A stretch of 6,314 nt of DNA from Sulfurimonas sp. (GCA_015663215.1 DQSP01000294.1:1-6314), one strand, 5' to 3'; counted from the first letter of the stretch, positions 1 through 6,168 are shown. Notes: generated by a model from the letters alone, not told the origin. Translations and numbers: made by a program.

Positions 1-34
1 AGAATTTTCAATCAAAACAAACCGTCTTAAAGTA

Positions 35-106
35 AAGATATAACAAATTCGAGGAACGAATATTTTCCCCTTCGTGGAAAATATCGCTCACGACGAACGT
101 TATCTT
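35..106. repeat. Imperfect inverted repeat in the leader region (REP-like?)
   Basis: The core is a perfect 9-bp inverted repeat: ATATTTTCC at 60-68 pairs with GGAAAATAT at 76-84 around a 7-base loop. Shorter complementary blocks extend it outward: TTCG 48-51 with CGAA 94-97, and ATAAC 40-44 with GTTAT 99-103, giving an imperfect long hairpin of roughly 70 bases. No T-run follows on the + strand, so it is not a standard intrinsic terminator for that strand. It could be a dispersed palindromic repeat, a protein-binding dyad, or the end of a transcript that lies outside the window. The pairing is seen directly; the role is unknown. Confidence 0.5.
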
Positions 107-200
107 AAATATTTCACATCAAATATATACTGTAGATTTCCAAAGGACTTCTTAAAAAATAACAACTCCTTTTTGTTTTATATCATTAACAGAAAATTCA
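107..200. other. AT-rich non-coding stretch upstream of the first gene
   Basis: I see no open reading frame with a credible start here. The stretch contains T-rich tracts (around 169-180) that could form part of the periodic AT-rich upstream promoter region typical of Campylobacterota sigma-70 promoters, which commonly lack a conserved -35 box. Together with the inverted repeat before it, this accounts for the gene-free first 214 bases. Confidence 0.4.
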
Positions 201-202
201 GC

Positions 203-208
203 TAAAAT
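203..208 (+). promoter_or_regulatory. Likely sigma-70 -10 box (TAAAAT), possibly giving a leaderless mRNA
   Basis: TAAAAT at 203-208 matches the -10 consensus at five of six positions and lies in an AT-rich region with no clear -35 box, as is usual in Campylobacterota. Transcription normally starts about 6-8 bases after the hexamer, which places the start at or next to A215, the first base of the ATG. No Shine-Dalgarno sequence precedes this ATG. Both facts fit a leaderless or nearly leaderless transcript, but this is inferred from spacing alone. Confidence 0.5.
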
Positions 209-214
209 TCGTTT

Positions 215-754
215 ATGAATAAAAAACAATATGCTATTTTAAGTAACGGAAATGTATCAAAAAAAGATATGGGTATCGCATTATATGCGAGTAAGTACCT
301 AGAATTAAACTATCGTTTTAGTCCAAGTGTAGACATCATACATGGGGATACTGAGGGAATGAACTTATTAGATATCTTAATGTCATATGAGGAAATATTT
401 GTCCTTGGTGTGATTGGGGTTGATGATGATCCTGGAGCACTTTATCAATTTCCTATGGATAAGTTTCGTAACCTAGGTACTAAAGAGATCCCTAAAGAAG
501 ATTCTACTGAGTTAGATGTTTTAGGATGTCTTAATATATTAGAAAGTAAAGGAGAAAAACTACCTAAAGTAAGTCTTTTAGCTATAGTTCCCAGTACTAC
601 AAAAAAAGAATCAGGTTTAAGCCCTGCTCTGCACCACTCTTTTGGAGCGTATGTTTTTATGATGGTAAAAATACTTGAAGACAAAAAAATTACTTGTGAT
701 GAGATAGAAAAAAAACAATTACTTGATAGTGTCATAGAAAGTTTTAAAAAATAA
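215..754 (+). CDS. Hydrogenase maturation protease-like protein (peptidase M52, HyaD/HybD/HupD family), atypical metal site
   Basis: This 179-residue protein has the family layout. A GN-x4-D-x-G motif lies at 12-20. A counterpart of the DGGTxG-xx-LL motif follows at 43-52 (H43-G44-D45-T46-E47-G48). PG is at 73-74 after a hydrophobic strand. A 'P...LSP' block (P126 to P137) resembles the family's QPxxxxxxxxLSP segment. Family members are soluble endopeptidases of about 150-195 residues that clip the C-terminus of the NiFe-hydrogenase large subunit after nickel insertion. By manual alignment to E. coli HybD, the nickel ligands Glu16, Asp62 and His93 correspond to Met19, Leu64 and an acidic residue near Glu95/Glu99, so normal peptidase function is doubtful. 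No hydrogenase gene is in the window. The start is the first ATG; it lacks a Shine-Dalgarno sequence but has a -10 box just upstream. The stop overlaps the next ATG. Family membership is fairly secure; activity and substrate are not. Confidence 0.72.
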   Translation: MNKKQYAILSNGNVSKKDMGIALYASKYLELNYRFSPSVDIIHGDTEGMNLLDILMSYEEIFVLGVIGVDDDPGALYQFPMDKFRNLGTKEIPKEDSTELDVLGCLNILESKGEKLPKVSLLAIVPSTTKKESGLSPALHHSFGAYVFMMVKILEDKKITCDEIEKKQLLDSVIESFKK

Positions 755-1216
755 TGGCCTTGTTGCAGGAAACACCTCAGAACATAGTCGAGCTAGTAGA
801 ACAAGCATCTTTAAAAGCTGACTATAAAAGCTAGATTAAAAGCATTAAGCAAGTTAAGAAAGTATGATTGTCCAGAGTCTCAAGATGTGATTACGAAGTT
901 AGCTCTTTTTGATAAAGTCTACCAAGTCAAACAAGAAGCATTTAAAGCTGCAAAAGTTTTAAAGCTACAAAAAAATGGCAAAGCTATAACACTTGGTAAA
1001 AAGAATATTGGGTACAAGTTAGAAGATTTTACAAAAATATTTTTACAGATACAAAGTGATAAAAATATGGAATGTTTAAATTTAAATCTTTGTAAAGAGC
1101 ATTTGAAAAAACTTAATCCTGAGATGAATGATGTGATGAAGTATGAAAAAAAAGATAAATTTGACTCATGGGTTACAACAACTTTCAACTGCCTACCTAA
1201 AATAAAAAACACATAA
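754..1216 (+). pseudogene. Frameshifted HEAT-repeat-like protein gene, function unknown
   Basis: An ATG at 754 overlaps the stop of the preceding gene (TAATG) and opens a 26-codon frame that ends at TAG 832-834. Coding then continues in the next frame. From about 830 to the TAA at 1214-1216 that frame reads as a continuous protein, but it has no ATG, GTG or TTG before the GTG at 887, which falls inside an apparently conserved stretch. Dropping one A from the AAAA run at 826-829 joins the two parts into a 153-residue protein. Its first 75 residues look like paired amphipathic helices of the HEAT type (blocks such as ARLKALSKL and VKQEAFKAAKVL). The C-terminal half is lysine-rich, with a YE-x-K...FD-x-W segment near the end. 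I see no signal peptide or membrane helix and cannot name the family. The break could be a real mutation, a sequencing error or, less likely, programmed +1 frameshifting. If the break is genuine, only the fragment from GTG 887 (109 residues) might still be made. Confidence 0.6.
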
Positions 1217-1228
1217 TAAAAGTTTAAG

Positions 1229-2722
1229 ATGAACAGTGTCAAGATTAGAAACCTTTCTTATAAATATGCAAGTGCTGCTGAAGCTATTTTTAGTGGTATA
1301 AACTTAGACTTTGAAGAAGGATGGTCTTGTGTAACTGGCATAAACGGTTCTGGTAAGAGTACACTTTTAAAACTCATCTCAAAAGAACTTAAATCTGAAA
1401 AAGGTATGATAACGGGTAACGATCTTGTGGTTTACTGTGCTCAAAATACTGAGTTTGCCCCTTTAGAGCTTGAAGAATTTATGATGACCTACACAAAAGA
1501 AGCTTATAAACTAAGAGACTTGCTTAAGGTCAAAGATGAGTGGTTAGGCACATGGGATGTTCTCAGTCATGGTGAACGCAAACGCCTACAACTAGCAGTA
1601 GCACTCGCATCTGATAGTGATGTGCTTATGGTAGATGAGCCTACAAACCATCTTGATACTCACTCACAGTCCATAGTTACTGAAGCTCTTAAAAGTTACA
1701 AGGGTGTTGGTATCTTGGTAAGTCATGATAGGACACTTCTTGATGCCCTCTCAAAGCACACAGTTATGATTAAAGCAGGTGAAATCTTAAAGTACCGATC
1801 AACATTTTCTCTTGCCGGGCAAGCTTACGATGAAACACTCTCGCATAAGAAAAAAGTGCTCTCTGAGCAAGAACATGAGCTTAAGAAACTCGCCAAAGCA
1901 GTTCAAGTTCAAAGAGAAAAAGTCTCACTTGCAAAAAAGAAATTTTCTAAAAAAGGTGTGGGTAGGTTTGATAGCTCTTTAAAAGAGAAAATAAACGGTG
2001 CTATTTTAACAGGTAAAGATAAAAACGATGGACAAGTTTTACAAAGAACACTCACCAAGCAACGACAACTTAGCCAAAACATGGGTAAACTCTCAAAGGA
2101 GTATGCAACAGGAATTATATTTGAGGGTAAAATCGCCAAGCATAATTTTCCCATCTCAATTGAGAAGTCTTGTATAAATCTTTTTGAGTCAACTCGGCTA
2201 TGTTTTCCTAGACTATCAGTAGATGTGGGTCAAAAGGTTGGTCTTAGTGGAGAAAATGGTGTTGGAAAGAGTAGTTTCATCACTCACTTTATGCAGATGA
2301 TGGACTATGAACATGACTATCTTTATATCTCTCAAGAAATCACCGATAGACAAGCAGCGCTATTATTTGAGGAACTCAAGCACTTAGATAGTGATAAAAA
2401 AGGTGAACTTTTTACTCTTGTTCAAAGACTAGGTTCTGATGCTAAAGCACTCCTTAACAGTACTGTACCAAGTCCTGGTGAAATGAGAAAACTTCTTATC
2501 GCTCAAGGGTTGCTCCAACAGCCTTCTTTGATTATTCTTGATGAGCCTACAAACCATATGGACTTAGAATCAATAGAGCTACTTGAGTCTTCCCTCAAAG
2601 AGTACAAAGGTGCCCTGCTCTTCATTACTCACGATAAAACATTTTTAGAGAACCTCAGTACAAAACAGTGGTTATTTCAAAAGAGTGAGCCACAGTGCTA
2701 TACAGTAGAAGAACTCTTATAA
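1229..2722 (+). CDS. ABC-F family ATPase, short form (ribosome-associated type)
   Basis: This 497-residue protein has two nucleotide-binding domains in tandem and no membrane segments, the hallmark of ABC-F proteins, which bind the ribosomal E site and affect stalled or antibiotic-bound ribosomes. Domain 1 shows Walker A GINGSGKST (37-45), signature LSHGE (112-116), Walker B ending in DEPTNHLD (136-143) and the switch histidine in VSHD (164-167). A lysine/glutamate-rich linker (about 205-290, probably a helical hairpin) follows. Domain 2 shows Walker A GENGVGKSS (341-349), a variant signature PSPGE (414-418), DEPTNHMD (438-445) and ITHD (466-469). Both catalytic glutamates (137, 439) are present, so both sites look able to hydrolyse ATP. 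Only about 70 residues separate Walker A from the signature in domains 1 and 2, so the arm insertion of EttA-type proteins is absent. The start lies 12 bases after the previous gene, with only a weak ribosome-binding site. The subfamily and any role in antibiotic tolerance cannot be decided from sequence. Confidence 0.88.
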   Translation: MNSVKIRNLSYKYASAAEAIFSGINLDFEEGWSCVTGINGSGKSTLLKLISKELKSEKGMITGNDLVVYCAQNTEFAPLELEEFMMTYTKEAYKLRDLLKVKDEWLGTWDVLSHGERKRLQLAVALASDSDVLMVDEPTNHLDTHSQSIVTEALKSYKGVGILVSHDRTLLDALSKHTVMIKAGEILKYRSTFSLAGQAYDETLSHKKKVLSEQEHELKKLAKAVQVQREKVSLAKKKFSKKGVGRFDSSLKEKINGAILTGKDKNDGQVLQRTLTKQRQLSQNMGKLSKEYATGIIFEGKIAKHNFPISIEKSCINLFESTRLCFPRLSVDVGQKVGLSGENGVGKSSFITHFMQMMDYEHDYLYISQEITDRQAALLFEELKHLDSDKKGELFTLVQRLGSDAKALLNSTVPSPGEMRKLLIAQGLLQQPSLIILDEPTNHMDLESIELLESSLKEYKGALLFITHDKTFLENLSTKQWLFQKSEPQCYTVEELL

Positions 2723-2728
2723 ATTAGC

Positions 2729-2734
2729 TATAAT
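2729..2734 (+). promoter_or_regulatory. Likely sigma-70 -10 box (TATAAT) for the 2760 gene
   Basis: A perfect TATAAT lies seven bases after the ABC-F stop codon, in the 37-base gap before the pseudouridine synthase. A start about seven bases downstream would give a leader of about 20 bases that includes the AAGGAA ribosome-binding site at 2745-2750, nine bases before the ATG. No -35 box is evident, which is normal for Campylobacterota. A short dyad, TTAGC 2724-2728 and GCTAA 2738-2742, brackets the -10 box. The box itself is seen; promoter activity is inferred. It would allow the downstream genes to be expressed independently of the first three. Confidence 0.6.
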
Positions 2735-2759
2735 TTCGCTAAAAAAGGAACCCACTCTT

Positions 2760-3338
2760 ATGGACACTGTAGATAATGATTCCAAACTACTATTTGCACT
2801 GAATAAACCTAAGGGTTATTTAGTCACACGTTCAGATGATCTTGGGCGTAAAACAGTTTATGATCTTTTGCCTGAGTGGGTTTATGATGAGGGGTGGATG
2901 CCTATAGGTCGGCTTGATTTAGAATCTAAAGGGCTTTTACTCTTTACACAAGATGGGCAAACTGGACACATACTCACAAAACCCGGTAACTGTGTAAAGA
3001 TATACGAGATTTGGGTTCGAGGTCATGTAAGTGATGGACATATCGCTCAAGCACTCAAAGGTATTAAAAGTAAAGATGATGTACTTAAAGCACTAGCTGT
3101 TGACATAATAGGTTTTGGTGGTGCCAAAACTAAACTTCGCATACAGATAAACGAGGGAAAAAACAGACATATTCGTCGTCTTTTTGGTGCGATGAAAGAT
3201 GAAAAATTTGGTACACCTCTTAAAGTACTTGACCTCAAGCGAGTCAGTATAGGGAGTTTAAAACTCAACATAGAAAGTAGTAAGTGGTGTTTTCTCTCAG
3301 TAGATGAAGAGAAAGCACTCCTTGCATCTCTGAAGTAA
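2760..3338 (+). CDS. rRNA pseudouridine synthase, RsuA/RluB/E/F family, RluE-like
   Basis: This cytoplasmic enzyme converts a specific uridine of rRNA to pseudouridine. The 192-residue protein starts almost directly with the catalytic domain: NKPKGYLVT at 15-23, then GRLDLESKGLL at 50-60 containing the catalytic aspartate D53. A K-x-Y motif follows at 80-82 with the conserved tyrosine Y82. The C-terminal signature N-E-G-K-N-R-H-I-R-R lies at 131-140. The N-terminal S4 RNA-binding domain found in RsuA, RluB and RluF is missing, as in RluE, which modifies U2457 of E. coli 23S rRNA. That makes RluE the nearest named relative, but the target base here cannot be read from sequence. The start is well supported by AAGGAA nine bases upstream. 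The gene sits between an ABC-F ATPase and an rRNA methyltransferase gene, which suits a ribosome-related role. Confidence 0.85.
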   Translation: MDTVDNDSKLLFALNKPKGYLVTRSDDLGRKTVYDLLPEWVYDEGWMPIGRLDLESKGLLLFTQDGQTGHILTKPGNCVKIYEIWVRGHVSDGHIAQALKGIKSKDDVLKALAVDIIGFGGAKTKLRIQINEGKNRHIRRLFGAMKDEKFGTPLKVLDLKRVSIGSLKLNIESSKWCFLSVDEEKALLASLK

Positions 3339-3342
3339 AGGA
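3337..3342 (+). promoter_or_regulatory. Ribosome-binding site choosing the ATG at 3354
   Basis: AAAGGA overlaps the stop codon of the upstream gene (3336-3338) and lies 11 bases before ATG 3354. An earlier ATG at 3342 is in a frame that stops after three codons, so it cannot be the gene start. The overlap of stop codon and ribosome-binding site suggests coupled translation of the two rRNA-modification genes. Confidence 0.6.
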
Positions 3343-3353
3343 TGGCTCTATAG

Positions 3354-4550
3354 ATGTACGAGATAGATGTAGTAGTAAAACCAGAATTTGTAAAAGCATA
3401 CAAGGAGGGATATCCTCTTATCTCTAAAGAGTCCATAGTTAGTTGGGAAAAAGTTAGCGATGAGGGTACTGTGATGAACCTTTTTGATGACAAAAAAAAG
3501 TTTATCTGTAAAGCATATCATGGTATGCAAAACAAAGGGTATGGTTGGGTTCTTTCATCTAACAAGGACGAAAATATAAACGTCACCTACTTTAGTAAAA
3601 AAATCAAATCTGCCTTAGAATATAGAGCCGACTTCTTTGCTGATGAGAGCACTACTGCGTTTAGAGTCCTCAACGGTGAAGGAGATGGACTTGGTGGTTT
3701 AACTATAGACTACTTTGATGGTTTTTATCTGCTCACATGGTATAGTTTAGGTATCTATGAATTTAAGTCTGAGATACTTAAAGCCTTAAAAGTGACTACT
3801 GAGTATAAAGGTATTTATCAAAAAAAGCGCTTTGACTCCAAGGGTAAGTACCTTGATGATAAAGATGACTTTATTATGGGTGAAAAAGCTCCTGCGCCTC
3901 TTATAGTTAAAGAGAGTGGAGAGAACTTTGCTATTTACCTAGATGATGGTGCTATGGTTGGTGTCTTTTTAGACCAAAGAGATGTAAGACGAACCATTCG
4001 TGATAGGTATGCAAAAGGTAAAAGTGTTTTAAACACCTTTTCTTATACAGGTGCATTTTCTGTTTTTGCAGCACTTGGAGGTGCGAGTAAAACTACAAGT
4101 GTAGACCTTGCTAAACGCAGCCTACCCAAAACAACAGAGCAGTTTGAAATAAATAAAATAGATGTTAGTAAGCAAAACATCATAGTAGAAGATGTCTTTA
4201 ACTACTTCAAGTATGCTGTTAAGAAGAACCTTCTTTTTGATATGGTTGTTTTAGATCCCCCTAGTTTTGCAAGGTCAAAAAAACGTACTTTTTCAGCTTC
4301 GAAGGATTATGTAAATCTTTTAAAAGAAGCTATACAGATAACCAAAAAAGGTGGTGTCATCGTAGCTTCTACAAACTCGGCAAACTTTAGCATGATGACT
4401 TTTAGTGACTTTATAGCCAAAGCCTTTAAGCAGTTAAATGTAAAATACAAAGTAAAGGAGAGATTTTCTCTTCCAAAAGACTTTAGAGTTTTAGATGAGT
4501 TTAAAGAGGGAAATTACCTCAAAGTTGTGTTCATTGAAAAACTCAAATAA
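3354..4550 (+). CDS. Class I SAM-dependent rRNA methyltransferase, RlmI-like
   Basis: This 398-residue protein matches the RlmI (YccW) family in length (E. coli RlmI has 396) and layout. RlmI makes m5C1962 in 23S rRNA. A PUA-like N-terminal domain (about 1-80) is followed by the EEHEE-type linker segment with N-G-E-G-D-G-L-G-G-L at 107-116. The family motif DQRDVR is at 207-212, the SAM-binding motif I VLNTFSYTGAFS at 225-236 with GGA at 242-244, the acidic loop residue D251, and the motif IV DPPSFARSKK at 301-310. The C-terminus ends in the family-like EGNYLKVVFIEK. No signal peptide or membrane segment is present. From memory, the block from motif I to motif IV resembles Firmicutes members of this family more than E. 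coli RlmI, so target and origin are less certain than the enzyme class. The gene follows the pseudouridine synthase by 15 bases, and its 3' end overlaps the next reading frame. Confidence 0.85.
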   Translation: MYEIDVVVKPEFVKAYKEGYPLISKESIVSWEKVSDEGTVMNLFDDKKKFICKAYHGMQNKGYGWVLSSNKDENINVTYFSKKIKSALEYRADFFADESTTAFRVLNGEGDGLGGLTIDYFDGFYLLTWYSLGIYEFKSEILKALKVTTEYKGIYQKKRFDSKGKYLDDKDDFIMGEKAPAPLIVKESGENFAIYLDDGAMVGVFLDQRDVRRTIRDRYAKGKSVLNTFSYTGAFSVFAALGGASKTTSVDLAKRSLPKTTEQFEINKIDVSKQNIIVEDVFNYFKYAVKKNLLFDMVVLDPPSFARSKKRTFSASKDYVNLLKEAIQITKKGGVIVASTNSANFSMMTFSDFIAKAFKQLNVKYKVKERFSLPKDFRVLDEFKEGNYLKVVFIEKLK

Positions 4551-5769
4551 CATTGCTATTATTGGGGCTGGTCCTGCAGGTCTTATGGCCGCTGAAGTTC
4601 TCTCAAACGCAGGCTATACTCCTCTAGTCTTTGACTCAAAACCCTCTGCCGCTCGTAAGTTTTTACGTGCTGGACGTGGGGGTTTAAATCTCACTCACGA
4701 TGAAGAATCAGCTCTTTTTAGTAGTCGGTATTTTGAAGCTGAAGACTTTTTGGCACCTGCACTTGAGACTTTTAGTCCTACTCATATGCGCTTGTGGGCT
4801 AAAGAACTTGGGTTTGAAACCTATGTTGGTTCATCTGGAAAAGTCTACCCTCTTGATAAAAAAGCGGCTCCCCTACTCCGAAGTTGGATACACCGACTCA
4901 AAGCAAATGGTACACAGTTTAAAATGCAACACAAGTTAGTATCTTGGTCTAAGAATAGTTGGCAGTTTCAAACGCCAGATGGTTTAATTAAATGCTCTTT
5001 TGATGGTGTTATTTTAGCACTTGGTGGTGCTTCATGGCCTAGCTTAGGTTCTACTGGTGAGTGGACAAAAATTCTAGAAAAAAAAGGTCTAAGTATAAAC
5101 CCGCTCAAACCTGCGAACATGGGTTTTAATGTCTCTTGGTCTGATGTTTTTAAAGAGAAATTTTCAGGCACAGCTTTAAAAAATGTAATATTGAGTTTTA
5201 CAGATATTAAGGGTATATTTCATTCAAAAATGGGTGAGCTCATGGTGAGTGAGTATGGAGTTGAGGGAAGTTTAATCTATACATACTCTAAACAAATGAG
5301 AGAGATGATGGATAGAGAGTCTCCATGCATAGTTTATCTTGACCTTTTTCCTCATCGCACACTCAGTAAGTTAACACAGGAACTCAGTAAAAGTCGAGGC
5401 AAACAGAGTTTAAGTGCTTTTTGGAAACGCATAGGACTTACAGGAATTAAAGCTTCTATGTTAAGAGAAGTTTTACAAAAAGAAGAACTAAAAGAGCCTG
5501 AGTTAGTCGCAAAAATACTCAAAAAATTTCCTTTAAAACTTGACTCCTACCGACCTCTTGAGGAGGCTATAAGTACGGCTGGTGGTTTGGCATTTGAGAA
5601 CCTAGATGAGTCACTCATGTTAAATGATTTTGCAGGTGTGTTTTGTGTTGGTGAAATGCTTGACTGGGAAGCACCTACGGGAGGTTATCTTTTAACTGGA
5701 GTCATGGGACAAGGCAAACAAGCAGCAGAGGGACTTTTAAAGTTCTTGATAGAAATACAACAGATATGA
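4495..5769 (+). CDS. NAD(P)/FAD-dependent oxidoreductase, HI0933 family, PP_4765-type flavoprotein
   Basis: This is a flavoprotein of up to 424 residues. The FAD-binding Rossmann motif GAGPAG is at 24-29. The family motif RKFLRAGRGGLNLTH at 54-68 has the GGLNLTH form of the PP_4765 subfamily (TIGR03862) rather than the GRCNLTN form of YhiN/HI0933. A second FAD segment, ALGGASWPSLGSTG, lies at 175-188. Near the C-terminus are TAGGLAFENL (361-370) and VGEMLDWEAPTGGYLL (385-400), both typical of the subfamily. The substrate is unknown. The listed start is the only ATG before the Rossmann motif, but it overlaps the preceding gene by 56 bases and gives about 18 residues more than relatives usually have. 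TTG at 4534 or 4525 would give a more usual N-terminus, with an AGAGGGA-like site at 4505-4511 being loosely placed for 4525. The start is therefore uncertain; the stop is firm. Confidence 0.85.
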   Translation: MSLKREITSKLCSLKNSNNIAIIGAGPAGLMAAEVLSNAGYTPLVFDSKPSAARKFLRAGRGGLNLTHDEESALFSSRYFEAEDFLAPALETFSPTHMRLWAKELGFETYVGSSGKVYPLDKKAAPLLRSWIHRLKANGTQFKMQHKLVSWSKNSWQFQTPDGLIKCSFDGVILALGGASWPSLGSTGEWTKILEKKGLSINPLKPANMGFNVSWSDVFKEKFSGTALKNVILSFTDIKGIFHSKMGELMVSEYGVEGSLIYTYSKQMREMMDRESPCIVYLDLFPHRTLSKLTQELSKSRGKQSLSAFWKRIGLTGIKASMLREVLQKEELKEPELVAKILKKFPLKLDSYRPLEEAISTAGGLAFENLDESLMLNDFAGVFCVGEMLDWEAPTGGYLLTGVMGQGKQAAEGLLKFLIEIQQI

Positions 5770-5784
5770 AAGGATAAATAAACT

Positions 5785-6168
5785 ATGTTAGCAAAAGAAG
5801 TAACAAAAGAAAATTTAAATACTTTAGTGATAAAGTTTTACACAAAAGTCCTCAAAGATGACCTAGTCGGACCTATTTTTATAGATATACTTGGTAAAAA
5901 TTTAAAAGAAGACAAGTGGCCAGCTCACATCGAGTTACTCACTAACTTTTGGGCTTCTTTAGCTCTGGGTGAAAAAAAGTATAATAGCAGTCCTTTTGCC
6001 CCACATATAGAGTTTAAAGAGAGACTAAGTGTGGCAGCGTTTGAGCGATGGTTACAACTGTTTTCCCAAACATTAGATACAATTTTTCATCCACAAATAG
6101 CAGAACAGTTTTTAGCTAAAAGTAAAACTATCGCAGCTAACTTTATGCGTAATTTACAGATAACTTAA
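5785..6168 (+). CDS. Group III truncated haemoglobin (Ctb-like)
   Basis: This 127-residue protein is a small haem-binding globin of the 2/2 fold, the same length as Campylobacter jejuni Ctb, which it resembles along its whole length. Key positions match the group III pattern: Tyr19 (B10), the GPIF segment at 29-32, His48 (E7), an N-F-W segment at 54-56, the presumed proximal haem ligand His74 (F8) and Trp89 (G8). Distal Tyr, His and Trp together are characteristic of this group. Ctb is linked to tolerance of nitrosative stress and to oxygen handling; that role is carried over here by homology only. AAAGGA at 5769-5774 lies ten bases before the ATG, and the gene begins 15 bases after the flavoprotein stop, so the two are probably cotranscribed. 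I see no NssR-type operator or separate promoter upstream. Confidence 0.9.
   Translation: MLAKEVTKENLNTLVIKFYTKVLKDDLVGPIFIDILGKNLKEDKWPAHIELLTNFWASLALGEKKYNSSPFAPHIEFKERLSVAAFERWLQLFSQTLDTIFHPQIAEQFLAKSKTIAANFMRNLQIT

Noticed and set aside
186..190. TTAAC half-site suggestive of an NssR-type operator
   Set aside because: There is no matching GTTAA half-site at the expected spacing, and the haemoglobin gene that such a regulator would control is more than 5 kb away.
823..834. Programmed +1 frameshift site at AAA AGC TAG
   Set aside because: It does not resemble the known prfB-type CTT TGA site, and no upstream Shine-Dalgarno-like stimulator is visible; a simple indel in the A-run is the more economical reading.
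887..1216. Independent gene starting at GTG 887
   Set aside because: The same frame reads as protein-like sequence for about 19 codons upstream of the GTG and joins sensibly to the ATG 754 frame, and no ribosome-binding site precedes the GTG; a frameshifted single gene explains it better.
1212..1217. CATAAT as a -10 box for the ABC-F gene
   Set aside because: It overlaps the end of the preceding frame in a generally AT-rich stretch, lacks other promoter features and would leave a very short leader; the gene is more simply cotranscribed with the genes before it.
919..1242. Minus-strand open frame across the HEAT-like gene, and similar minus-strand frames at 445-735, 1909-2154, 3047-3493, 3348-3530 and 4968-5171
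   Set aside because: All lie opposite well-supported + strand genes, show no recognisable motifs and have phenylalanine/serine/leucine-rich compositions expected from reading AT-rich genes backwards.
2724..2742. TTAGC...GCTAA dyad followed by A-run, as a terminator after the ABC-F gene
   Set aside because: The stem is only five base pairs, spans a perfect -10 box and is followed by A residues rather than T residues on the + strand, so it is better read as promoter sequence.
4700..4939. Second + strand frame inside the flavoprotein gene
   Set aside because: It lies wholly within the flavoprotein's coding frame, which carries clear family motifs, and its own translation has no recognisable features.
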